A DNA stretch of 64,000 nt from the NCBI GenBank assembly GCA_902628965.1, contig CACOPB010000004.1, forward strand, positions 1 through 64,000, read 5' to 3'. The stretch comes from an uncultured Pelagibacteraceae bacterium. GTDB taxonomy: Bacteria > Pseudomonadota > Alphaproteobacteria > Pelagibacterales > Pelagibacteraceae. This document shows positions 38,280 through 47,969 of the stretch, piece after piece. A model generated the notes under the pieces. That model worked only from the letters and a program-made list of their open reading frames with translations. It made no database searches and was not told the origin of the DNA. How positions within the stretch are numbered: the first letter of the stretch is position 1; each line of letters begins with the position of its first letter. The position numbers and the translations under genes were made by a program.

Positions 38280-38371
38280 GGAAGAGTGGGTGAGAGGCTG
38301 AAACCAGTCGTTTGCTAAATGACCGTGCGAGGAAACTTGTACCGAGGGTTCGAATCCCTCCTCTTCCGCCA
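38280..38371 (+). tRNA. tRNA-Ser (anticodon GCU)
   Basis: Class II tRNA reading AGC/AGU. The acceptor stem GGAAGAG pairs with CTCTTCC (38361-38367), the anticodon stem is 38307-38311 / 38319-38323 with loop TTGCTAA and anticodon GCT at 38314-38316. A seven-pair variable arm with GAAA loop lies at 38325-38342. The T-arm is 38344-38360 with loop TTCGAAT. Discriminator G is followed by a genomically encoded CCA (38369-38371). The 3' end directly abuts the stop codon of the convergent slt gene. Confidence 0.97.
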
Positions 38372-40597
38372 CTAAAATAGGGGCTGATCTTTAAAAAAGT
38401 TTTTCATGGTCACAGGCCGTTGTTCCAAAATATATCTATAAACATTATAATTTTCCATTACACGCTGCACATAATTTCTTGTTTCTCGAAACTTTATCAA
38501 TTCAACCCAATCAACATAATCGACTTGTTTTTTTTGTGGGTCTTTATTAATTCTTTTCCAATATTTAACTCTGTTAGGTCCAGCGTTATATGCTGCAACT
38601 GCAAAAGGGTAAGCACCATCATATTGTAGAATTAATCCTGCAATATAGTGTGAACCTAAATTAATATTATATTCTGGATCAGTTGTTAATCTTGATTTCG
38701 AATATGGAAGTTTAGCTTGTTTTGAAACTAATTTTGCTGTGTAAGGCATCAATTGCATTAATCCTTTTGCACCAGCATGACTATTTGCCTCTAAATCAAA
38801 TTCACTTTCTTGTCTAATTATAGATAGTATCAAAGCACTTTCTGGGATTTTTCTTTTATTTATATATTTAGGAGTACTAATTATTGGGTAGTTGTATTTA
38901 TTATGAAATCTTTTTTGATATGACGCAATTTTTGAAACTTGTATAGCAAAATCATATCTGTTTATACTTGTAGCTAATTCTGCAGCCAAAACTTCACTTC
39001 CTTTAGCTATATTATCATTAGCTAAATGTCTTAAAATATGTTTTGTATATTTGTCTTTTTTTAATTCATCTAAAAGATAAGAAATTTTTACAAGCTCTTT
39101 ATTAAAAAATTTAACTCTATATTTTGGATCAATCTCCATATCTTTTTCTAACTCAAATTTTCCATTTGGATTTAATTTTAAAAAAGCTAATTGACCGTAG
39201 TATGTAGTCAGATATTTTGTGGCCTCTCTGTACCAATTATTTGATTGTTCTCTTTCTCCTATTTTTTCATACGCTCTTCCAAGCCAATAAGCACCTCTAG
39301 ATAAGCTAATTGGATAGCTTACATTTTCATAAAAATTTTTGAAATGATTTTTAGCTGTTATAGGATCTTTTAAAAAACTTAAAGCTATCCAGCCACTCAT
39401 CCATTCCGCAGCAGCATATTCGGATCCTTCAGTCATTCCATGATTGCTTGAAATTTTATATGAAATTTCATATTTCTTTTTATAAAGCAATGCTCTTGAG
39501 ATAATTTCTCTTTCTTTCCACCATATATCTGGTCTAACTAAATATTCTTTATCATTTCTTATTTTTAATAAGATTTCTGCGGAAGAATCTATACGTCCTT
39601 TTTTTCTTCTCCATTTTAATCGATCATAGTTTAATCCGGCATTATTCTTAAATTTTTGTGGAACATTTGCTATTGCTTGGTCAACGCCATAACCTTTACT
39701 CATTAAAAGATATCTCGCGTTATATAAAAGTTCATAATCTTTTGGCAAATATCTTATTAATCTTTGTAAATCCCAACGATCACCGTTCCAGGCTAAATAA
39801 TCAGCACGTTTTATATAGTCATCTGCATTTAAGAATTTTTTATATTTTTTTCTAAAATATTTTAATTCATTTTTAGATAAATCTGCTGTTATCCAGCCTT
39901 CTTTAATTAATTTTGAACCCTTATTTTTGTCTCCGATTAAAATGTGACTTTCTCCAAGTATCATTTTACCGTAACCACTTAACGGAGCTTTTTCTCCAAA
40001 CCAATTTATTATTTTTTTTGGAGAAACACTTTCAGTTGATAGTTTGTGTTCTGCTAGATATCTAATTCTATCTATTCTTGGATAATCTGAATTTTTATTT
40101 AAAAAAACTTGATATTCGTAAAAAGATGCTTGATTACCAGAAGTTAAAAGGTGTCTCCACTGGATAAAATTATAAATTGAATTGTCTTTTGCTTTTTTTG
40201 CTGTTTTAAGTGCGGAAGACCATTTACTTTTTTGCATCTCAGAAATAGCTTTTTTTGCTATTCCATAATCTCTTTTATTGTAATATTTGGAAATTTTTAC
40301 ATTCATGCTAGTACTTAGACCAGCAACAGTTGGTTTTTTCTTAGGTATTTTAAAACTTAATTTTTTTTCTTTTAAAACCAATTTTTTTTTAACAACTTTT
40401 TCCTCTATTTTAGCCTCTTTTTTTTTTGAAGGTTTTTTTAAAGGTTTAAGAATATTTATTGATATTTTTTTTTGAATTTCTTCACTACTTAGAAGAGGTT
40501 TTTTTAAAGGAACAATTGAATTGATTTCTGCAAAAAGATTATTTGAAAACATTAATATTGAAGTTACTAAACCTAAAAATAATATTTTTTTGAGCAT
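38372..40597 (-). CDS. slt: Soluble lytic murein transglycosylase
   Basis: Cleaves peptidoglycan glycan strands in the periplasm. The 741-residue protein has an N-terminal signal-like segment (about residues 1-23), a Lys/Pro-rich linker (roughly 30-95), a long superhelical region with TPR-like repeats, and a C-terminal SLT catalytic domain starting near residue 590. The catalytic Glu is in IIRQESEFD, followed by AGAKGLMQLMP and AVAAYNAGP. The gene ends immediately next to the tRNA-Ser gene and is divergent from dapA. Confidence 0.95.
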   Translation of the reverse strand: MLKKILFLGLVTSILMFSNNLFAEINSIVPLKKPLLSSEEIQKKISINILKPLKKPSKKKEAKIEEKVVKKKLVLKEKKLSFKIPKKKPTVAGLSTSMNVKISKYYNKRDYGIAKKAISEMQKSKWSSALKTAKKAKDNSIYNFIQWRHLLTSGNQASFYEYQVFLNKNSDYPRIDRIRYLAEHKLSTESVSPKKIINWFGEKAPLSGYGKMILGESHILIGDKNKGSKLIKEGWITADLSKNELKYFRKKYKKFLNADDYIKRADYLAWNGDRWDLQRLIRYLPKDYELLYNARYLLMSKGYGVDQAIANVPQKFKNNAGLNYDRLKWRRKKGRIDSSAEILLKIRNDKEYLVRPDIWWKEREIISRALLYKKKYEISYKISSNHGMTEGSEYAAAEWMSGWIALSFLKDPITAKNHFKNFYENVSYPISLSRGAYWLGRAYEKIGEREQSNNWYREATKYLTTYYGQLAFLKLNPNGKFELEKDMEIDPKYRVKFFNKELVKISYLLDELKKDKYTKHILRHLANDNIAKGSEVLAAELATSINRYDFAIQVSKIASYQKRFHNKYNYPIISTPKYINKRKIPESALILSIIRQESEFDLEANSHAGAKGLMQLMPYTAKLVSKQAKLPYSKSRLTTDPEYNINLGSHYIAGLILQYDGAYPFAVAAYNAGPNRVKYWKRINKDPQKKQVDYVDWVELIKFRETRNYVQRVMENYNVYRYILEQRPVTMKNFFKDQPLF

Positions 40598-40640
40598 AAT
40601 CTTTTAGTATATGAATCCTTAAACTATGTTATAAGTACTT

Positions 40641-41522
40641 ATGTTTAAAGGTTCAAATGTTGCTTTAATTACACCATTTAAAAATAATGGTCTAGATGAA
40701 GAGGCATATATTAAATTAATTCATTTCCAGATTGATAATGGAACCAATGGACTTGTTCCAGCTGGTACAACTGGTGAATCACCTACGTTAAGCCATGATG
40801 AGCATCAAAGAGTAATAGATTTATGTATAAAAGAAAGTAATGGAAAAATTCCAGTTATTGCGGGCACAGGTTCAAACTCAACAGAGGAGGCTATTTCTTT
40901 AACTACTCATGCAGAAAAAGCAGGAGCTAATGGAGCTTTGATAGTCACACCTTATTATAATAAGCCAACCCAAGAAGGCTTGTATCAACATTATAAAGCA
41001 ATTAATGACACGTGCGGCATTCCAATTATAATTTATAATATTCCTGGTAGATCTGTGATTGACATGTCAGTAGACACAATGTCTAGACTTTATGAATTAA
41101 AGAACATAGTTGGTGTTAAAGATGCAACAGGTGATTTAAATAGAGTTAATCAAACTCTTGAAAAATTAGGTAAAGATTTTATCCAATTAACTGGTAATGA
41201 CGACAATGTTTTTGAATTTAATAAACGTGGTGGGGTAGGCACTATTAGTGTTACAGCAAACATTGCTCCTAAACTTTGTTCCGATTTTCAAAGATTATCA
41301 AAATCAGACAATGATAACGAAATAAAAGAGGCAGAAAGATTGGATAAAATATTACAACCAATTCATCACTCATTGTTTGTCGAGAGCAATCCTAGTCCTG
41401 TAAAATACGCTGCAAAACTTTTAGGACTTTGTGATGACAATGTAAGACTTCCACTTGTAAAAGTAACAGACACAACAAAAGAAATTGTAAAAAAAGCTCT
41501 TCAGTCTGCTAAGTTAATTTAA
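40641..41522 (+). CDS. dapA: 4-hydroxy-tetrahydrodipicolinate synthase
   Basis: First committed step of lysine and diaminopimelate synthesis, condensing aspartate semialdehyde and pyruvate. The 293-residue TIM barrel has [14 protein letters not shown] near residues 42-55, the catalytic Tyr in YYNKPTQEG and IIYNIPGR, and the Schiff-base Lys in GVKDATGDL near 162. It is the first gene of a long plus-strand cluster through recO and shares a base with smpB. Confidence 0.97.
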   Translation: MFKGSNVALITPFKNNGLDEEAYIKLIHFQIDNGTNGLVPAGTTGESPTLSHDEHQRVIDLCIKESNGKIPVIAGTGSNSTEEAISLTTHAEKAGANGALIVTPYYNKPTQEGLYQHYKAINDTCGIPIIIYNIPGRSVIDMSVDTMSRLYELKNIVGVKDATGDLNRVNQTLEKLGKDFIQLTGNDDNVFEFNKRGGVGTISVTANIAPKLCSDFQRLSKSDNDNEIKEAERLDKILQPIHHSLFVESNPSPVKYAAKLLGLCDDNVRLPLVKVTDTTKEIVKKALQSAKLI

Positions 41523-41992
41523 TGAACAAAAAAACCAATCCTGGTTTGAAAATCATTTGTTTAAATAGAAAAGCTAGTTTTAACTATTTTTTTGAAGATC
41601 TTTTTGAAGCTGGAATTGTTTTAAAGGGATCAGAGATTAAATCAGTAAGAGAGGGCAAGGTGAATATCGCTGAGTCGTATGCAGTTGAAAAGGGTGGTGA
41701 AATTGTTTTAATTAATTCACATATATCTCCATACAGGCATGCAAGTTACTCTAATCATAACCCAACCGATGATAGAAAACTGCTTCTTAATAAAAAAGAA
41801 ATAAATAAATTAATAGGAAAAATTCAAAGAGATGGTTTAACATTAGTTCCAACAAAAATGTATTTTAAAAAAGGAAAGGCCAAAATAGAATTAGCTGTTG
41901 CTAAAGGAAAAAAACAATATGATAAAAGAGCAACAAAAAAAAGTAGAGATTGGAATCGTGAAAAGGCAAGGTATATTAGAAAATCGAGCTAA
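41522..41992 (+). CDS. smpB: SsrA-binding protein SmpB
   Basis: Binds tmRNA and brings it to stalled ribosomes for trans-translation. The 156-residue protein has the OB-fold motifs [20 protein letters not shown] and SHISPYR. The tail [20 protein letters not shown] is typical. It overlaps folK; the tmRNA gene (ssrA) is not visible in this window. Confidence 0.97.
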   Translation: MNKKTNPGLKIICLNRKASFNYFFEDLFEAGIVLKGSEIKSVREGKVNIAESYAVEKGGEIVLINSHISPYRHASYSNHNPTDDRKLLLNKKEINKLIGKIQRDGLTLVPTKMYFKKGKAKIELAVAKGKKQYDKRATKKSRDWNREKARYIRKSS

Positions 41993-42476
41993 AATTGTTT
42001 TTTTAGGAATAGGTTCAAATTTAGGTCAAAGAAAAACAAATATAGAAAAAGCAAAATTTTTATTAGCAGAGTTTAATTTAGATTTTCTATCGGTATCAAG
42101 TTATTACGAAACTCCTTCCTGGCCAGATCCAAGAAAACCCAAGTTCTTAAATATTATTTTAAAAATACTTTGCTATTATAATCCTCAGGAACTTTTAAAA
42201 ATTTGCAAATCTATAGAAACTCAATTAGGAAGAAGAAAAGCAAAAAAAAATGCTCCTCGTACATGTGATTTAGACATTATCGATTTTAATAAATTAGTGT
42301 CCAAAAAAAATTCTAGAGTTAATTTACCTCACAAAATGATGCATAAACGTAATTTTGTACTATTTCCTTTATTTGAAATTCAAAAAAATTGGATCCACCC
42401 TGATAAACAAATTGATGTTAAAACCTTGATTTCTCTACTTCCTAATAGAGACATTAGATCTATTAAACAAATTTGA
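41958..42476 (+). CDS. folK: HPPK, folate biosynthesis pyrophosphokinase
   Basis: Transfers pyrophosphate from ATP to 6-hydroxymethyl-7,8-dihydropterin. Motifs: [30 protein letters not shown], and [11 protein letters not shown]. The start is uncertain. No ATG lies close to the conserved beginning; a GTG at 41958 gives a 172-residue protein overlapping smpB by 35 bases, whereas ATGs at 41898 or 41919 would add up to 20 residues copied from another frame of smpB. I prefer the GTG. Confidence 0.9.
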   Translation: MKRQGILENRAKIVFLGIGSNLGQRKTNIEKAKFLLAEFNLDFLSVSSYYETPSWPDPRKPKFLNIILKILCYYNPQELLKICKSIETQLGRRKAKKNAPRTCDLDIIDFNKLVSKKNSRVNLPHKMMHKRNFVLFPLFEIQKNWIHPDKQIDVKTLISLLPNRDIRSIKQI

Positions 42477-42497
42477 TTTAATGGTATAATATTAATT

Positions 42498-44243
42498 ATG
42501 CTTAATTCAAATGAACTTATAAATAAGGTTAAAAATTATAATAAATTTCTAAATCCTGAAAAATTGGACAAGGCATATAATTTTGCTGTAAACGCACACA
42601 AGAGTCAAAAAAGAGCTTCGGGTGATCCTTATTCAGTTCATCCAATTGAAGTTGCAAATATTTTAACTGAATTGAAACTAGATAGCGCTACAATTACAAC
42701 AGGTTTATTGCACGACACCATAGAGGATACTTTTGCAACTTATGAAACTATCAAACATGAGTTTGGTGATGAGGTTGCTGATTTAGTAGATGGTGTAACT
42801 AAAATATCAGCATTTGAAAATTCAGCTGGAGCAAATTCTAAAGTTGAAAATTTTAGAAAATTAATTTTAGCAACATCAAAAGATATTAGAGTTTTGTTAG
42901 TTAAAATTGCGGATCGACTACACAACATGAGAACTATTAAAGCTATCACGAAAGAAGATAAAAGAAAAAGAATAGCTCAAGAAACTATGGAAATTTATGC
43001 TCCATTAGCAGACAGGATGGGCATGCACAGGATAAGAGATGAACTTGAGGATTTGTCTTTTGAAATTTTAAATAACGATGCTAGAAAATTAATAAAAAAA
43101 AGACTTGATGAGATAAAATTGGATAAAAAAGATTTATTTAAGGAACAATCTTTTGAACTGAGTGAAATTTTGAACGATAATGAAATTAATGCTGAGATAC
43201 ACGGAAGAGAAAAAACACCTTTTTCAATTTGGAGAAAAGTCCAAAAAAAAAGAGTTTCACTTGAACAAATAACAGATATTATTGGATTTAGAATAATTTT
43301 GCAGAATGTTGATCATTGCTACAAAACTCTAGGTATTTTTCATAAAAAATGGAATTGTATACCAGGAAAATTTAAAGATTATATCTCTTCTCCAAAAATT
43401 AATGGTTACAAATCCATTCATACTTCTGTAATTGGTTCTAATAAGAAACCCATAGAATTACAAATAAGAACACATGAAATGCATGAATTTGCAGAAAGAG
43501 GTGTTGCATCTCATTGGCAGTATAAATCCTCTGAAAAATTCAATTCTCTTAGTTGGAAGGAGTATGATTGGCTAAAAGATCTTGTTGAGATTATAGAAAA
43601 AAATGAAAACCCCGAAGATTCTTATGAGTACACAAAATTACAGATGTTTCAAGAAAACGTATTTTGTTTCACACCAAAAGGCTCGGTAATAAAATTACCT
43701 AAGGATGCAACAGCTATAGATTTTGCTTACGCCGTTCATACTAAAATTGGTAATTCAGCAATTGGTTGTGAAATTAATGGCAACAAGAGTGAGCTTCAAA
43801 CTATTTTAAGAAATGGTGATCGTGTAAATATTATTACCTCTAAAAATAATTCGCCATCACTTCACTGGATACCAACAACTAAGACTGGTAAAGCCAGAGC
43901 TGCAATAAGAAGATATTGGCATGATAAAGGAGAGCAAAAAGAGGAAAAAACAAAAAAATATAATACTACTCTATGGATGTCATTACCTGATAAGCCAGGA
44001 CAATTAGGAGATATAAGCTCGTTGATTGGAAGTCATAAATTGAATATATCGAGTTTAGAAATGGTTGGTAAAAATCCCAAGTATATAAATTTTAAATTTA
44101 AATTAATTATCAGAAACCTGAAGAATTTTACTAATTTTATTGCAGAGCTAAAACAAAAGAGTATAAAATTTAAAATAATTAGACACGAAGAAAAACGAAA
44201 TGCTTTCACACAGAAGATCCTTAAATATTTTAAAAAAAACTAA
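42498..44243 (+). CDS. spoT: Bifunctional (p)ppGpp synthetase/hydrolase, compact form
   Basis: Makes and degrades the stringent-response alarmone. Domains in order: HD hydrolase (HPIEVANIL, LHDTIEDT near residues 70-80), synthetase (FRIILQNVDHCYK, KFKDYISSPKINGYKSIHT), TGS (VFCFTPKGSVIKLP near 395), and a C-terminal ACT domain (LPDKPGQLGDISSLI). At 581 residues it is about 130 shorter than typical RelA/SpoT proteins, because the helical and zinc-finger region between TGS and ACT is mostly missing. Both enzyme domains look intact. Confidence 0.94.
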   Translation: MLNSNELINKVKNYNKFLNPEKLDKAYNFAVNAHKSQKRASGDPYSVHPIEVANILTELKLDSATITTGLLHDTIEDTFATYETIKHEFGDEVADLVDGVTKISAFENSAGANSKVENFRKLILATSKDIRVLLVKIADRLHNMRTIKAITKEDKRKRIAQETMEIYAPLADRMGMHRIRDELEDLSFEILNNDARKLIKKRLDEIKLDKKDLFKEQSFELSEILNDNEINAEIHGREKTPFSIWRKVQKKRVSLEQITDIIGFRIILQNVDHCYKTLGIFHKKWNCIPGKFKDYISSPKINGYKSIHTSVIGSNKKPIELQIRTHEMHEFAERGVASHWQYKSSEKFNSLSWKEYDWLKDLVEIIEKNENPEDSYEYTKLQMFQENVFCFTPKGSVIKLPKDATAIDFAYAVHTKIGNSAIGCEINGNKSELQTILRNGDRVNIITSKNNSPSLHWIPTTKTGKARAAIRRYWHDKGEQKEEKTKKYNTTLWMSLPDKPGQLGDISSLIGSHKLNISSLEMVGKNPKYINFKFKLIIRNLKNFTNFIAELKQKSIKFKIIRHEEKRNAFTQKILKYFKKN

Positions 44244-44787
44244 TGCATTATTAGAAGGTCACTTTGTTCTATCCTCAGGTCTACATTCTTCAAAATATAT
44301 TCAATGTGCTAAACTTTTAAGCTTCCCTAATTTAGCTGATAAAATTTGTAAATCCTTAGCAAATAAAATAAAAAAAAAATTTAAAAAAATTGATTTAATA
44401 TTAGCTCCTGCTATGGGTGGGATAATTATTGGATATGAAATAGGAAAATTGCTTAAAAAAGAAACAATTTTTTGTGAGAGAGTAAATGGTAAATTTACAC
44501 TTAGAAGAGGATTTAATATTAAAAAAGGTTCAAGAGTATTAATTATAGAGGATGTAATCACTACAGGAAAATCAAGTTTAGAGTGTGTAAAGCTGATTAA
44601 AAAATCAAAAGGAAAATTAATCGGATTTGCATCTATAATTGATAGATCAACGAAACAATCTTTAAAAATAAAAATTGGAATAACATCTCATTTAAAGATA
44701 GATGTTCCAACTTATAAAGCAAATAAATTACCACCAGAACTTAAATCAATACCAATAACAACTCCAGGAAGCAGATTTATTAAGTGA
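44200..44787 (+). CDS. pyrE: Orotate phosphoribosyltransferase
   Basis: Converts orotate and PRPP to OMP in pyrimidine synthesis. The 195-residue protein has LEGHFVLSSGLHSSKYIQCA at the N-terminus, APAMGGIIIGYE, and the PRPP motif VLIIEDVITTGKSS. It overlaps spoT by 44 bases, which may mean the true start is a little later, but the N-terminal residues kept here are conserved from about residue 10. It overlaps pdxJ by 4 bases. Confidence 0.94.
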   Translation: MLSHRRSLNILKKTNALLEGHFVLSSGLHSSKYIQCAKLLSFPNLADKICKSLANKIKKKFKKIDLILAPAMGGIIIGYEIGKLLKKETIFCERVNGKFTLRRGFNIKKGSRVLIIEDVITTGKSSLECVKLIKKSKGKLIGFASIIDRSTKQSLKIKIGITSHLKIDVPTYKANKLPPELKSIPITTPGSRFIK

Positions 44788-45503
44788 AAAGATTAGGTGT
44801 AAATATAGATCATATTGCAACTTTACGAAACGCTCGTGGAGAGAAACACCCTGATCCAATAAATGCAGCCAAAAAAGTTATTAGTTATGGAGCTGACTCT
44901 GTAACCATTCATCTAAGAGAAGATAGAAGACATATAAATGATATTGATGCAAAAAAAATATGTGATTTAAAAAATGTGCTTATAAACCTTGAAATTTCAA
45001 TGAATAATGAAATCGTTAATAAAGCAATTAAGATAAAACCAAATTTTATCTGTTTAGTTCCAGAAAATAGAAAAGAAATTACTACAGAGGGAGGATTAAA
45101 TATAAAAGACAATCTTAATAAATTAAATAAAATAATTAAAAAATTTAAAAAAGAAAAGATAAGAACAAGCTTATTCATTAATCCTTCTTTAAATGACATA
45201 AGTCTTGCTAAAAAATTGAATGCCGATTGTATTGAAATACATACCGGAAAACTAGCAAACTTAGTTAAATCAAAAAAAAAATATTCTAGTGAATTAAACA
45301 GAATTAAAAAAAGTGCAAAATTAGCATCAAGTTTAAATATAGAAGTTCATGCTGGTCATGGTTTAGACTATAAAACCACTAAAATGTTAACAAAAATAAG
45401 AGATATTGAGGAGTATAACATTGGTCATTTTATAATTGGGGAGTCAATATTTGATGGACTTTCAAAAGTAATTAAAAACTTCAAAAAAATTATCAAAAAA
45501 TAA
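44784..45503 (+). CDS. pdxJ: Pyridoxine 5'-phosphate synthase
   Basis: Final step of the DXP-dependent vitamin B6 pathway, from 1-deoxyxylulose 5-phosphate and aminoacetone phosphate. The 239-residue TIM barrel starts with GTG at the GTGA junction with pyrE. Motifs: LGVNIDHIATLRNARGE, ITIHLREDRRHI-like VTIHLREDRRHIND, EIHTGKLA and VHAGHGLDY. The gene abuts acpS with no spacer, a pairing common in proteobacteria. Confidence 0.97.
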   Translation: MKRLGVNIDHIATLRNARGEKHPDPINAAKKVISYGADSVTIHLREDRRHINDIDAKKICDLKNVLINLEISMNNEIVNKAIKIKPNFICLVPENRKEITTEGGLNIKDNLNKLNKIIKKFKKEKIRTSLFINPSLNDISLAKKLNADCIEIHTGKLANLVKSKKKYSSELNRIKKSAKLASSLNIEVHAGHGLDYKTTKMLTKIRDIEEYNIGHFIIGESIFDGLSKVIKNFKKIIKK

Positions 45504-45890
45504 ATGAAAATTATTGGTATTGGTGTTGATATTGTTGAAAATAAAAGAATTCAAAAATCGATTAAAAATCCTTTATTTAAAAAAAGAATTTACTCATTTA
45601 AAGAATTGAAACAATCTAATACTGTAAATAATAAAGTAGCTTATTTTTCGAAGAGATTTGCTGCAAAAGAAGCATTTTCTAAAGCTCTTGGTACAGGTTT
45701 TCGTATGAATTTAAATTTTAAAGATATAGAAGTTGTTAATGACAAAATGGGAAAGCCTCATTATCTTAAAAATAAAAAAATTACTAAAATCATTCAAAAG
45801 AACTTTAAAATCAAAAATTTTAAATGTTTTCTATCAATTTCGGATGAAAAAAATTATTCAACGGCATTTGCAATTATTCAAACACCATGA
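45504..45890 (+). CDS. acpS: Holo-ACP synthase
   Basis: Attaches the 4'-phosphopantetheine arm of CoA to acyl carrier protein. The 128-residue sequence has GIGVDIVENKRI (Mg-binding Asp) at the start, RFAAKEAFSKALGTG (second acidic residue), and the terminal beta strand LSISDEKNYSTAFAI. It overlaps lepB by 4 bases. Confidence 0.96.
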   Translation: MKIIGIGVDIVENKRIQKSIKNPLFKKRIYSFKELKQSNTVNNKVAYFSKRFAAKEAFSKALGTGFRMNLNFKDIEVVNDKMGKPHYLKNKKITKIIQKNFKIKNFKCFLSISDEKNYSTAFAIIQTP

Positions 45891-46624
45891 AATTAGATAA
45901 AAATTTTTTTTCAGAAAATATAAAAACTTTAATTTATGCATTAATAATTGCGGTTATAATCAGATCTCTTTTAGTACAACCATTTTACATTCCATCATCA
46001 TCTATGGAACCTACTTTATTGGTAGGTGATAGATTGTTTGTAACGAAATATACTTATGGATATAGCAAACATTCATTTCCTTTTAGTCCTCCAATATTAA
46101 AAAAAAGAATTATGTTTAGTATCCCAGAAAGAGGCGATGTGATTGTATTTAAAACACCAGCAGATAATCGAACAGATTATATTAAAAGATTAATTGGTTT
46201 ACCTGGTGATAAAATTCAGTTTATAGACTCTATTTTATATTTAAATAATTCTGAAATTCTTAAATCTAGAATTAATAACAAAACTACTATTTTTTGTGGA
46301 AACAAAAGCATTGATGTTTATAGATTTGAGGAAAAGCTTTCAAATGGAAAAAAATTTCATACTGTTTATCTAAAAGATTATACCTATCAAAATTCTGATG
46401 TGTTTACTGTACCAAAAGATCATTATTTTTTTTTAGGGGATAACAGAGATTGTTCTAAAGATAGTAGATACTTAACAAGTGTAGGATATGTGCATAAAGA
46501 TAATTTAGTAGGAAAAGCTCAATTTATATTTTTTTCTTCTGATAAAAAAATAGGAAGTTTTATTGAATTTTGGAAATGGCATAAATCAATAAGATTTAAT
46601 AGGACATTTAATAAAATTAATTAA
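45887..46624 (+). CDS. lepB: Signal peptidase I
   Basis: Cleaves signal peptides at the periplasmic face. One membrane helix at about residues 14-33 anchors it; the catalytic Ser is in IPSSSMEPTLLVGD near residue 40 and the Lys in DVIVFKTP..TDYIKRLIGLPGD near residue 105. The GDNRDCSKDSRY motif is present. The 245-residue size is normal. It shares a base with rnc, an arrangement conserved across proteobacteria. Confidence 0.97.
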   Translation: MKLDKNFFSENIKTLIYALIIAVIIRSLLVQPFYIPSSSMEPTLLVGDRLFVTKYTYGYSKHSFPFSPPILKKRIMFSIPERGDVIVFKTPADNRTDYIKRLIGLPGDKIQFIDSILYLNNSEILKSRINNKTTIFCGNKSIDVYRFEEKLSNGKKFHTVYLKDYTYQNSDVFTVPKDHYFFLGDNRDCSKDSRYLTSVGYVHKDNLVGKAQFIFFSSDKKIGSFIEFWKWHKSIRFNRTFNKIN

Positions 46625-47292
46625 TGAAAATTAACTATCAGAGTTTAGAAAAAAAAATTGATTTAAAATTTAAAAATAAAGATCTACTTACTCAAGCACT
46701 CACACATAAAAGTTTTAATCCAAATGAGAATAATGAAAAGATAGAATTTTTGGGTGATAGAGTTCTTGGCCTGGTGATAGCAAAAAAACTTTTAGAAATT
46801 TATCCTGAGGAAAAAGAAGGTATTCTTGATAAAAAATTTGCATCGTTAGTGAATAAAAAAACATGTTTGGATATAGCAAAAAAAATCAATTTAGATGGTT
46901 ATATTAAAACATTTAATCCCAAGAATAAAAAAATAAAAATAGAAGATAAAATTATATCTGATAGCTGTGAAGCATTAATTGGTGCTATTTATCTTGATAA
47001 AGGTTTTGCGGTCGTTGAAAAAATAATTTTAAACTTGTGGCAAGGTCATATTGAAAAAAGTGTAGTTACAGAAATAGATGCAAAAACAAAGTTACAGGAA
47101 CTAACTTTAAAAAACTTTAAAAAACTACCTAAGTATAAATTAATTTCAAATACAGGTCCAAGACATAAACCAATATTTAAAGTCGGAGTTAAATTACCAA
47201 ATACAAAATATTTTATAGCTTCTGGAAAATCAAAGAAAGAAGCTGAGCAAAATGCTGCTATAGTATGTTTAAAAAATACAAATAAAAAATGA
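46624..47292 (+). CDS. rnc: Ribonuclease III
   Basis: Cleaves double-stranded RNA in rRNA and mRNA processing. The 222-residue protein has the RNase III signature EKIEFLGDRVLGL near residues 38-50, the second acidic site DSCEALIGAIYLDKG, and a C-terminal dsRNA-binding domain starting near 152 (DAKTKLQELT). It overlaps recO by 4 bases; the GTPase gene era, which usually lies between these two, is absent here. Confidence 0.97.
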   Translation: MKINYQSLEKKIDLKFKNKDLLTQALTHKSFNPNENNEKIEFLGDRVLGLVIAKKLLEIYPEEKEGILDKKFASLVNKKTCLDIAKKINLDGYIKTFNPKNKKIKIEDKIISDSCEALIGAIYLDKGFAVVEKIILNLWQGHIEKSVVTEIDAKTKLQELTLKNFKKLPKYKLISNTGPRHKPIFKVGVKLPNTKYFIASGKSKKEAEQNAAIVCLKNTNKK

Positions 47293-47969
47293 ATTGGTCA
47301 GACGAAGGTTTTTTAATAAATAAAATAAGATATAGTGAAAACTCATTAATTGCTGAATTATTTACAAAGAGTAAAGGAAAGATATCTGGAATTATATTTG
47401 GTGGTACTTCAAAAAAAATTAAAAATTATCTTCAAGTTGGTAACAAGCTTCATGTTAATTACAATTTTAAAAATGAAAATAGAATAGGTTACTTTAAAAT
47501 TGAAATTTTAAACGCCTATACCCCATTATATTTTGATCATAAACAAAAGTTGTCTTGTATTACATCGGCAATGAATTTGATTAAAATATTAACAGCAGAA
47601 TCTCAATCTAATGATAAAGTTTATTTTATAATTCAAAATTTATTTTTAATTTTAAAAGAAAAAGACTGGTTAAAAAAATATATATTTTGGGAATTGGAGT
47701 TACTTAAAATATTAGGATATGATTTAGCACTCGAAAATTTGGTTGAAAAAGATTTAGAAGGTAACAAGACTGTATATTACGCTAGTTCCTTAAATGAAAA
47801 AAAATATGTACCCAACTTTTTGATTGAAAAAGATATAGAAGTTAATGATCTCAGCACCTTATTAAACGGTTTGAAATTAGTAGGTGATTATTTGGATAAA
47901 ACTATACTAAGACCAAATAATTTAAATTATCCAAATAGCAGATTGCTATTCTTAAATACGTTAAAATAA
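47289..47969 (+). CDS. recO: DNA repair protein RecO
   Basis: RecO helps load RecA on SSB-coated DNA in the RecFOR pathway. The 226-residue protein has the N-terminal OB fold (DEGFLINKIRYSENSLIAELFTKSKGKISG) and the helical domain. No CxxC pairs are present, so the zinc site found in many homologs is missing. It is the end of the dapA-recO cluster and its stop abuts the hemB stop with no intervening base. Confidence 0.9.
   Translation: MNWSDEGFLINKIRYSENSLIAELFTKSKGKISGIIFGGTSKKIKNYLQVGNKLHVNYNFKNENRIGYFKIEILNAYTPLYFDHKQKLSCITSAMNLIKILTAESQSNDKVYFIIQNLFLILKEKDWLKKYIFWELELLKILGYDLALENLVEKDLEGNKTVYYASSLNEKKYVPNFLIEKDIEVNDLSTLLNGLKLVGDYLDKTILRPNNLNYPNSRLLFLNTLK

Noticed and set aside
40598..40640. 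Riboswitch or attenuator upstream of dapA
   Set aside because: The gap between the divergent slt and dapA starts is only 43 bases, too short for a structured leader; a lysine riboswitch is not possible here.
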